Shown: piece by piece, positions 1 through 5,167 of the stretch
Layout: every line of letters begins with the position of its first letter
Position numbering within the stretch: position 1 is the first letter of the stretch
Origin: JOPF133 sp052144935
Lineage (GTDB): Bacteria; Acidobacteriota; Terriglobia; Bryobacterales; Bryobacteraceae
Reading direction: 5' to 3'
Assembly (NCBI GenBank): GCA_052144935.1
Contig: JBKQPR010000110.1
Span: 1 to 5,498 of the forward strand
Length of the DNA: 5,498 bases
The notes under the pieces: generated by a model
Seen by the model: only the letters and a program-made list of their open reading frames with translations
What the model was told of the DNA's origin: nothing
Database searches by the model: none
Made by a program: the position numbers and the translations under genes

Positions 1-139
1 CGGTTTCACCGGCCGGCGCCCAGTTGACCGAAAGTGGGTTTATCGTACTTTGAGCCGCGGCCTGGTAATCGAGGCAGAGGGCAGGCGCACACTCTCGAAA
101 CGCACTGCTCGCCGGATGGCCGCGCGCGCACGACGCATT

Positions 140-374
140 CCGGCCCGTCGCGCGGATGAACGTTCTCGGCCCGCGGTCGCAGGGCCGACGCCCACCGCGA
201 ACCGCGCGGGAGGACGGCCGAAAACGGCGAAGGCTGGTTCGGCCTGGCGGCCGGCAGAGGAGCCGGGCAGCGATTCGGAGAAGCCGGCGCCGCCGCGCGG
301 CTGGACGCTCTCGGCCCGCGGTCGCTGGCCACCGCGCCGCGGGCGGGGACGCCAGGCGGTAACGGCAAGACTGG
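140..374 (+). repeat. GC-rich ~145 bp imperfect repeat, block 1
   Basis: Extremely GC-rich DNA holding a little more than one and a half copies of an imperfect unit. The 17-base string starting TCTCGGCCCGCGG occurs at 164-180 and again at 309-325, giving a 145 bp period. Other segments recur in the second block: 140-158 equals 2752-2770 (19 bases), 234-256 equals 2703-2725 (23 bases), and 276-294 equals 2538-2556 (19 bases). Open frames across the block are arginine/proline/alanine-rich on both strands and show no recognisable domain, so I treat them as by-products of composition. The second copy stops in mid-unit near 374, a few bases before the stop codon of the minus-strand remnant. I recognise nothing in the flanking bases 1-139. 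Confidence 0.8.
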
Positions 375-380
375 CGTGTG

Positions 381-800
381 TTACTCCGCTTGCTTCTTCG
401 CCGAGTTCCGGATGTCGTCGAGTGACCGTGCTCGATGCAAGAGATCCAGAATCAGCTTGCACTTGTCGCGATCAAGATGTTCGGATTCGTCAATCTGCTC
501 CAGGACTTCCAATTCTGCCAGGGCGATGTTCAGGAGTCGGCCTGAAACCAGTTGGGCACGAGCTGGTCATCGGCCACGTTCATCGCGTTGAGAAGATCCT
601 CCTCGATGACCTTGAGGCCACGGAAGAAGTAGGCTCGGCTCTTCAGCCCAGCTCTCGGATATTCCGCGATTGCTCTTATGATCGTGCGTGCGGCTGCCCA
701 TTCCGATACGTGTTCAGAATTCCCCCCGAGGCGGAAGCTGGTCTTGACGAAACTCACCTTCGGAAGGAAGTTGCCGGATGTGGCCTTCCGAAATCGCCCA
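381..800 (-). pseudogene. 3' remnant of an unrecognised gene, frameshifted
   Basis: I do not recognise this protein. On the minus strand one frame reads coding-like sequence from about 800 down to about 557, including FLPKVSFVKTSFRLGGN, HVSEWAAARTIIRAI and GLKVIEEDLLNAMNVADDQL. It then hits a stop at 530-532. A second frame takes over at 557-533 and continues (LLNIALAELEVLEQIDES ... LDRDKCKLILDLLHRARS ... KKQAE) to a TAA at 381-383. The second frame has a stop at 567-569, so neither frame covers the whole and a one-base shift lies between about 533 and 566. Joined, the piece is about 140 residues, mostly amphipathic helix with charged faces, and has no membrane segment. No start is visible because the 5' side runs into the IS fragment. 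The stop lies just outside repeat block 1. A real indel or a sequencing error would both explain the break. Coding nature is inferred from composition and frame continuity only. Confidence 0.5.
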
Positions 801-801
801 G

Positions 802-927
802 TCAATAGATCAGCCGCTTCACCTGGCGCACACTCAACCCCAGTTCCTCGGCTGCCTCGCGCTGCGTAATCAGCTTCTTCTTGGCTTTCTTCAACGTCAC
901 CAGCCGGTCTCGATCGGCTTGAGTCAT
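802..927 (-). pseudogene. ISNCY-like transposase, N-terminal fragment
   Basis: This is a 41-codon fragment starting at the ATG at 927-925. An in-frame ATG at 948-946 also exists, but AGGAAGG about ten bases upstream favours the inner start. It begins MTQADRDRLVTLKKAKKK and continues LITQREAAEELGLSVRQVKR, a classic helix-turn-helix of the kind that opens ISNCY-family transposases. In the family this DNA-binding N-terminus is followed by a DDE catalytic domain of several hundred residues with a WDTS-type motif. Here the frame ends after VKRLIY at a TGA (802-804) and no catalytic domain follows. The fragment cannot transpose by itself. At most it could bind the adjacent IS terminus. The family call comes from recognising the N-terminal pattern, not from a search. 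Confidence 0.65.
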
Positions 928-972
928 GAGTAGTTGTCCTTCCTGCATCCCCCAAGCCTGGGGCTGTCAAGA

Positions 973-1013
973 GGACATTTCTACTTTGCTCAAAGGGGAC
1001 ATTATCATTTTGC
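973..1013. repeat. Paired subterminal repeats in the IS end
   Basis: Two direct copies of a 17-base motif lie at 973-989 (GGACATTTCTACTTTGC) and 997-1013 (GGACATTATCATTTTGC). They match at 13 of 17 positions and are spaced 24 bases start to start. They sit between the inferred IS edge (1020) and the transposase start. Paired subterminal motifs of this kind usually serve as transposase-binding sites. Confidence 0.6.
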
Positions 1014-1115
1014 CGTGTCAGAACGGATCCACGCACCCACGCACCGGACCGCTCCGCAAGATTTTTTTGCCTCGCGTTACAGTTTCCGCGCGCAATGTCC
1101 GCTGTAGAGGGTGAG

Positions 1116-1140
1116 CGAGTTCGGGGTCAACTCGAACTCG
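1116..1140. promoter_or_regulatory. Inverted repeat upstream of the small gene
   Basis: CGAGTTCG (1116-1123) and CGAACTCG (1133-1140) form a perfect 8-base dyad with a nine-base spacer. It ends seven bases before the GGAGGG ribosome binding site of the gene at 1160. It could be a regulator-binding site or a leader hairpin. No clear -35/-10 pair is visible nearby, so the role is a guess. Confidence 0.35.
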
Positions 1141-1159
1141 GGAAACGGAGGGTAAGACG

Positions 1160-1363
1160 ATGGCGCACCGGATCGTAGGCAACCAGATATTCCATTACGG
1201 AGTTCCGGTAGAGCTGCTCTTTCGGGTAGCGCGGGGCGCGCAGGGCGATACCTGGCGAGTGCGGCCTTTGTTCGTAGTCGAGCCGGAACGCGACGACATG
1301 TTCCGGCCGGCCGACCGCATCAGCTTCCTCCACAGCAGCCCACTGCGGGCGCATGCGGCGTAG
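1160..1363 (+). CDS. Small hypothetical protein (67 aa)
   Basis: I do not recognise this protein. It starts at ATG 1160, preceded by a strong GGAGGG (1147-1152) with seven-base spacing, and ends at TAG. Third codon positions are mostly G or C, as expected for a real gene in this genome. The product is soluble-looking and slightly basic. It has a short beta-prone start (RIVGNQIFHYGVPVELLFRV), a central RPLFVVEPERDD stretch, and no signal peptide, membrane segment or cysteines. It stands alone: the IS end lies 140 bases upstream, and a promoter and another gene start about 100 bases downstream. The inverted repeat at 1116-1140 may regulate it. The opposite strand also carries open frames here, but none has a comparable ribosome binding site, so the plus-strand reading is preferred. 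Confidence 0.5.
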   Translation: MAHRIVGNQIFHYGVPVELLFRVARGAQGDTWRVRPLFVVEPERDDMFRPADRISFLHSSPLRAHAA

Positions 1364-1460
1364 CGCTGCAATCGGCGGTCATACCAACACCCCGGCCGCC
1401 GGCGCACTGACGCGGCCTCCCGCGCAGCGGAAACGCCGGGCGACGGGTTATTCCGCCATG

Positions 1461-1500
1461 TTCAGTTTTTCAGGAACTGAAGTGATTGGCCTGCTATACT
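1461..1500 (+). promoter_or_regulatory. Extended -10 promoter with overlapping dyad
   Basis: TGCTATACT at 1492-1500 gives an extended -10 element (TGC followed by TATACT at 1495-1500) about 47 bases upstream of the next ATG. No good -35 hexamer sits at 16-18 bases. In its place is a dyad, TTCAGTT (1461-1467) and AACTGAA (1475-1481) with a seven-base spacer. That is where an activator or repressor could act. The promoter would drive the XAC2610-like gene. This is motif reading only. Confidence 0.4.
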
Positions 1501-1532
1501 TCCCTCAACGCGCGTTTGTAACAGCGCGGCCC

Positions 1533-1539
1533 GGTGAGG
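1533..1539 (+). promoter_or_regulatory. RBS fixing the start of the XAC2610-like gene
   Basis: GGTGAGG lies seven bases before ATG 1547. This site and the signal-peptide-like sequence after it are why I place the original start at 1547 and not at the internal TTG (1682). That TTG has no purine-rich site in front of it. Confidence 0.55.
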
Positions 1540-1546
1540 TCGTGTC

Positions 1547-2311
1547 ATGCGGCAACGATTGTGTGTGCTGGCCCTGTGCGGGATGACGGCACTCTGTTTG
1601 TGACGGTCTGCTGGCAGGCCCCCCGAGGGGTCAGAGTTTCTGGACCTTTTAGCAGACGTTCCACAAACGCTCTCTTTCCGGTTGTCCGTAAGGCCCGGCG
1701 GACCAGCATTCCGCATCACGGTTCGTCCCTTCCCCCATGAAATCTTCGACGGCTGGCAGCAGCAGCCTTTAAAGTCCGTTCACGCAGGCGATATTGAGGT
1801 GGCCCGCTGCCAGGACGGAAAGCGCCTACAGTTACTACCTATCACGGCGTGGCAACCGCTCAATTTTGGCCCCACCTTCCATGCGGACGATATCAACTTC
1901 GACGGATATCTCGATTTTTCCGTTCTTACGGATTATGCCGGCGAGTACGTGAGTAGGTCGTACTGGGTCTATGATCCGCGTTCCGGGCTCTTCGTCCAGA
2001 ACGAGTTGACACAGGAGTTGGGGAAGAACTGTTTGCGTGGCGGCGCCTGCTGGAAAGCGTCCTCCATCGACTTCGATCCAAAGAAGCAAGAGATCAGTGC
2101 GCACTACATCCCGAGTTTTGGCCGGTGTCCAATTGGATCAGAGGACTTTAGCGGAGATCGTTACCGTGTCAAGAACAATCGCCTGGTCCTCGTCCACAAA
2201 GAGGAGATTAGCGACGGTAACTGCACCGTGACGTATTCGGACCTCAATGGCGGCATCATGCGTGTTACCGAGGTACGGCGGTTTAATGCCCAGGGACAGC
2301 TCGTGAAATGA
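1547..2311 (+). CDS. XAC2610-like exported protein with in-frame TGA (probable pseudogene)
   Basis: Starting at ATG 1547, the first 18 codons read MRQRLCVLALCGMTALCL, a short basic n-region plus hydrophobic core typical of a signal peptide. Codon 19 is TGA (1601-1603). The same frame then stays open for 235 codons to TGA 2309-2311. The sequence directly after the stop (FLDLLADVPQTLSFRLSVRP) reads as beta-rich coding sequence, so the stop interrupts one gene. The body carries DINFDGYLDF (residues 115-124), a DxNxDGxxD calcium-loop-like motif, followed by a SYWVYDPRSGLFV strand. This pattern is characteristic of XAC2610-related proteins. Family members are exported; Xanthomonas XAC2610 is the periplasmic inhibitor of a type IV secretion lysozyme-like effector. 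Five cysteines after residue 60 suit an oxidising compartment. Start at TTG 1682 would give a 209-residue cytoplasmic product with no leader. No effector gene is adjacent, so an immunity role is unsupported here. The family call is moderately sure; loss of function is likely. Confidence 0.6.
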
Positions 2312-2494
2312 TCCCACGGCTGGCGGGGCCGTCCAAAACTTTCGCCTCAACAGCAGGCCGAGACCGGAAGGATGGCTTCCAAAGGCGGCAAGACGGCAGC
2401 CCGCGCCGCCAGGCTCTTCAAGGTTCACCCCGCCACCGTGTCCCGGTTGTTAAGGAGCAAAAAGGCCAAGGTCGTGACGGGGCGGAAACGGTAA
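2312..2494 (+). pseudogene. Serine recombinase C-terminal HTH remnant
   Basis: The 60 codons after the stop of the previous gene, in the same frame, read a typical serine recombinase (resolvase/invertase) tail. A GRPKLSPQQQAE linker is followed by GGKTAARAARLFKVHPATVS and RLLR, then a lysine/arginine-rich end and TAA at 2492-2494. In the family this is the C-terminal helix-turn-helix that grips the crossover-site half, about 45-60 residues of a protein of roughly 190 residues or more. The N-terminal catalytic domain with its serine nucleophile is absent: upstream lies the XAC2610-like gene. The only ATG (2372) lies inside the HTH region and lacks a convincing ribosome binding site. The piece is therefore a 5'-truncated relic. 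Its 3' end runs into the second GC-rich repeat block. It may mark the edge of a former mobile element. Confidence 0.7.
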
Positions 2495-2945
2495 GACGGG
2501 TTTGGCCGGGCGGCCGGCAGGGGCGCCAGGCCGCGATCGGAGAAGCCGGCGCCGCCGGCCGAGACCAGGCCGAACTGGACGCGGGCGCGCGCGCAAATCA
2601 AGCACGGCCACCGCCGCCGGGCGGATGGGACGCTCTCGACGTGCGGTCGCACGGCCGCCGCCGACCGCGCCGCGGGCGGGACGGCGGGCGGATACGGCAA
2701 GCCTGGTTCGGCCTGGCGGCCGGCACGAGGCGCCGGCAGCGATCGGAGAGGCCGGCCCGTCGCGCGGATGGCCGCTCTCGGCCAGCGCGCTGAACTGGCT
2801 CGTGCCCGCGTTAGGAGGCCCGTAGAGCCATTCCCGGAATGGATTGGCGGTGGTTGGACCCTCGGGGGACCGAGAGCCGTCCACCAGCTTGCTGCCGCAC
2901 CAGCGGCCGGCGCCGTGCCGATGGATGCTCTCGGCCCGCGTGTCG
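2488..2945 (+). repeat. GC-rich ~145 bp imperfect repeat, block 2
   Basis: This is the same repeat family and orientation as the block at 140-374. The CTCTCG anchor recurs at 2633, 2775 and 2928, spaced 142 and 153 bases; the last copy is degenerate. Exact matches to block 1 are 2538-2556, 2703-2725 and 2752-2770. The block opens in mid-unit at 2488-2500, which matches 362-374 at 11 of 13 positions. About 60 extra bases (near 2561-2622) interrupt the first unit. Internal palindromes are common, for example GCCGGC-gcc-GCCGGC at 2545-2559. Short hairpins also fall between the last two anchors at 2828-2842 and 2861-2874. Open frames here encode low-complexity Arg/Pro/Ala sequence on both strands and are not called as genes. 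Confidence 0.75.
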
Positions 2946-3112
2946 CATGCCCGCCGCCCACCACCTACGGCACGGCGGCGTTCGAGCCGGCTACGCCTCG
3001 TTCTGCGAAATCACCACGATGGAATTCGGCGCAACCCCGGTGACTGTCAGGCGTTAGATTCTTGGCAGCACCGGGAATAATCTGGTGTGGTCGTGGCCTT
3101 TGTTGACACGCT
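2946..3112. other. Intergenic leader before the glucosidase
   Basis: There is no supported gene here. TAATCT at 3078-3083 could be a -10 element, but no acceptable -35 hexamer lies at normal spacing. TTGGCA at 3062-3067 is only ten bases away. I cannot place a promoter for the downstream gene. Confidence 0.3.
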
Positions 3113-3118
3113 GGAGAG
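3113..3118 (+). promoter_or_regulatory. RBS fixing the glucosidase start
   Basis: GGAGAG lies ten bases before ATG 3129. The frame is open further upstream to a GTG at 3087, but that start would place this site inside the gene. Family N-termini typically begin close to the ATG, with an Asn/Glu-rich helix before the LSERAWGTVREDYS block. Confidence 0.5.
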
Positions 3119-3128
3119 AAACACGCAT

Positions 3129-5126
3129 ATGACAAACGAAGAGCTCCTACTGGAAGAGACGCGGCAAAAAAGGGCGCATTGGCAGCGCTGCGGTCCGTAC
3201 CTGAGCGAACGTGCCTGGGGCACGGTCCGCGAGGACTACAGCCCATACGGGAATGCCTGGGAGTATCTTTCGCACGATCACGCCCGGTCCAGAGCCTACC
3301 GTTGGAACGAGGATGGCATCGCGGGCATTTGCGACCGGCATCAGTATGTTTGTTTCGCGGTAGCTATGTGGAACGGCCGCGATCCGATCCTGAAAGAGAG
3401 GCTCTTCGGCCTGACGGGCAATGAGGGCAATCACGGGGAAGATGTTAAGGAGTGCTATTTCTACTTGGACAGCACTCCCACGCACTCCTACATGAAGTAC
3501 CTGTACAAATACCCACATGCCGCGTTTCCTTACAGACAGTTGGTGGAAGAGAACCGCCGTCGCGATAAGCACAGCCCGGAATTCGAGCTGATGGACACGG
3601 GCGCTCTCTTCGACAACCGCTACTTTGATGTATCGGTGGAATACGCCAAGAACGATCCCGAAGATATACTGGTGCGGATTACTGTCACCAACCACGGCCC
3701 GGAGCGGGCGGAGATCCACCTGCTGCCCACCGTGTGGTTTCGGGATACGTGGTCATTGGGAAACGAGAACGGGCAACGTCCCGTTCTGCGCGAAGTGGAC
3801 GGCGCCATTGAGCTGGAGCATCCGGAACCCGGACGGCGACGGCTCCAGTGCGACGGCGGTCCGGAACTTCTGTTTACGGAAAACGAAACCAACTACCAGC
3901 GCCTCTTTGGTGTCCCGAACGGATCTCCCTACGTCAAGGACGGGATCAACGAGTACGTGGTCAACGGCGTGGAGGCGGCGGTCAACCCGGCGCACACGGG
4001 CACCAAGGCGGCGGCGCGGTACATCCTGTCGCTTGGGCCCGGTGAAAGCAAGACCGTACGCGTGAGGCTGGAGCGCCTCGGCGAAGGCCCGGAACCGTTC
4101 GGTACGCAGTTCGATGCAATCTTCGCGGAACGGATTCGCGAAGCCGACGAGTTCTACGCAACCGTGATTCCGGCGGATCTGACCGTGGATGCCCGCAACG
4201 TGATGCGGCTATCGCTGGCCGGCATGCTGTGGTCCAAACAGTTTTACCACTATGTGATCCGCGATTGGCTGAAAGGCGATCCGGCGGCTCCGCCGCCGCC
4301 ATCCGAGCGGCTTAGCGGGCGAAACCATGAATGGTCTCATCTGTATAACGCCGACGTCATTTCGATGCCTGACAAGTGGGAGTATCCCTGGTACGCCGCG
4401 TGGGATCTGGCGTTTCATTGCGTGCCTCTGGCCCTGGTGGATTGCGCGTTCGCCAAGCAACAGCTTGTACTGATGACGCGCGAATGGTACATGCATCCCA
4501 ATGGGCAGCTTCCCGCGTATGAGTGGGCTTTCGGCGACGTCAACCCGCCAGTGCATGCATGGGCAGCCTGGCGCGTGTACAAGATCGACAAGAAGCGCCG
4601 CGGCAAAGGCGACCGCGAGTTTCTGGCGCGCATTTTTCAGAAGTTGCTCCTGAACTTTGCGTGGTGGGTAAACCGCAAGGACACCGAGGGGCGAAACGTC
4701 TTCCAGGGCGGTTTTCTGGGGCTGGACAACATCGGCGTATTCGATCGCAGCGCACCCCTTCCCACCGGGGGCCACATCGAGCAGGCGGACGGCACTGGCT
4801 GGATGGCGACGTATTGCCTGAACCTGCTGGCCATCGCCATGGAGCTTGCGAGCGAAGACCCGACATATGAGGATGTCGCCAGCAAGTTCTGGGAGCACTT
4901 CCTGTACATCGCGAACGCGATCAATCATCTGGGCAGCGATGGCACCGGCATGTGGGACGAAGAGGATGGCTTTTACCACGACGTCCTGCACATGGGGGAC
5001 GGAAACCACGTTCTCGGATGGCGAGCCTTTTGGTCTGGTGCGCCTGCTGGAATTCGCTGCCGCACAGGGCAATTTGGAACCCGCAGCCTTTGCCAATGCT
5101 CTATTGAATACGGTATCGATTCATGA
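3129..5126 (+). CDS. GH63-type (MGH1-like) glucosidase, C-terminally truncated
   Basis: This resembles the bacterial GH63 branch (annotated as glucosidase or MGH1-like glycoside hydrolase), inverting enzymes that cleave alpha-linked glucosides or mannosides; the substrate cannot be read here. There is no signal peptide, so it is cytoplasmic. From ATG 3129, residues 26-66 carry LSERAWGTVREDYSPYGNAW and HDHARSRAYRWNEDG, and residues 95-105 carry LTGNEGNHGED. The first 250 residues or so form the N-terminal beta domain, and the (alpha/alpha)6 barrel follows. YAAWDLAFH contains D426, the expected general acid (YgjK Asp501 equivalent). FQGGFLGLDNIGVFDRS starts at 525. Homology runs to DGFYHDVLHMGDGNH, ending at H627 (5009). 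The last 38 residues (V628 to S665) are a foreign frame. Full-length relatives are commonly about 850-900 residues, so the barrel end with the general base (YgjK Glu727 equivalent) is gone. No frame downstream carries the missing part, so this is a deletion or rearrangement. It is probably inactive. Confidence 0.85.
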   Translation: MTNEELLLEETRQKRAHWQRCGPYLSERAWGTVREDYSPYGNAWEYLSHDHARSRAYRWNEDGIAGICDRHQYVCFAVAMWNGRDPILKERLFGLTGNEGNHGEDVKECYFYLDSTPTHSYMKYLYKYPHAAFPYRQLVEENRRRDKHSPEFELMDTGALFDNRYFDVSVEYAKNDPEDILVRITVTNHGPERAEIHLLPTVWFRDTWSLGNENGQRPVLREVDGAIELEHPEPGRRRLQCDGGPELLFTENETNYQRLFGVPNGSPYVKDGINEYVVNGVEAAVNPAHTGTKAAARYILSLGPGESKTVRVRLERLGEGPEPFGTQFDAIFAERIREADEFYATVIPADLTVDARNVMRLSLAGMLWSKQFYHYVIRDWLKGDPAAPPPPSERLSGRNHEWSHLYNADVISMPDKWEYPWYAAWDLAFHCVPLALVDCAFAKQQLVLMTREWYMHPNGQLPAYEWAFGDVNPPVHAWAAWRVYKIDKKRRGKGDREFLARIFQKLLLNFAWWVNRKDTEGRNVFQGGFLGLDNIGVFDRSAPLPTGGHIEQADGTGWMATYCLNLLAIAMELASEDPTYEDVASKFWEHFLYIANAINHLGSDGTGMWDEEDGFYHDVLHMGDGNHVLGWRAFWSGAPAGIRCRTGQFGTRSLCQCSIEYGIDS

Positions 5127-5167
5127 CCAGGAGGATGATCTCAATAGTCGTGGCAGAGGCGCGGTGA
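5011..5167 (+). pseudogene. PP2C/SpoIIE-type phosphatase C-terminal tail, frameshifted
   Basis: Shifted relative to the glucosidase, the frame starting near 5011 reads FSDGEPFGLVRLLEF, then AAAQGNLEPAAFANALL and HDQEDD. In SpoIIE/RsbU-type PP2C phosphatases the C-terminal part runs SDG, a short loop with GxxFGxxRL, a helix, then QxDDI(T/S)hhV to the end. After QEDD the frame drifts. One shift at 5137-5140 restores ISIVVAEAR and a TGA (5165-5167), a standard ending for the family. The piece therefore looks like the last 50 residues or so of such a phosphatase, with one frameshift and possibly a few residues missing between SDG and EPFG. The family dephosphorylates anti-sigma antagonists or related partners and uses metal-binding aspartates. 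The N-terminal catalytic part is absent. No start exists: the fragment is joined directly to the broken glucosidase. A chance resemblance is possible but unlikely given three ordered motifs. Confidence 0.5.

Larger units (their letters stand above)
802..1020 (-). mobile_element. Truncated insertion sequence end (ISNCY-like)
   Basis: This is one end of an insertion sequence. It contains the transposase start (927 leftward) and a terminal region whose outer edge I place at 1020, where the minus strand begins TGACACGGCAAAATG. Inside the edge lie two subterminal repeats. The transposase reading frame stops at 802-804, and unrelated coding-like sequence begins at once, so the rest of the element is missing. 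No matching right end is visible elsewhere in the window. The assignment rests on the transposase N-terminus; the exact terminus is an inference. Confidence 0.6.

Noticed and set aside
50..808. Long plus-strand open frame (252 codons)
   Set aside because: It crosses repeat block 1 and then runs antisense to the minus-strand remnant. Its composition is Arg/Pro/Ala-rich, then meaningless, with no ribosome binding site. It is an open frame due to high GC.
530..1036. Minus-strand 168-codon open frame taken as one gene
   Set aside because: Its first half passes out of frame through the IS terminus and transposase start. Only the part below about 800 looks coding, so it was recorded as part of the frameshifted remnant.
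1601..2311. Alternative genetic code with TGA as tryptophan
   Set aside because: The glucosidase uses many TGG codons and no internal TGA over about 2 kb, and the high GC content argues against a TGA-reassigned lineage.
2308..2964. Several overlapping open frames on both strands in repeat block 2
   Set aside because: Low-complexity Arg/Pro/Gly/Ala translations in many frames at once, caused by the GC-rich repeat. No domain and no ribosome binding sites.
2991..3053. Minus-strand peptide reading LTVTGVAPNSIVVISQNEA before a stop, resembling an Ig-like beta repeat
   Set aside because: Only about 20 residues, no continuation in frame and no start. Too short to support a gene remnant.
3103..3131. 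TTGACA followed 17 bases later by CATATG as a sigma-70 promoter
   Set aside because: The -10 would overlap the ATG of the glucosidase, so transcription would begin inside the gene. The ribosome binding site would be lost.
3147..5096. Long minus-strand open frames opposite the glucosidase
   Set aside because: Shadows of the plus-strand gene, which has clear family motifs throughout.
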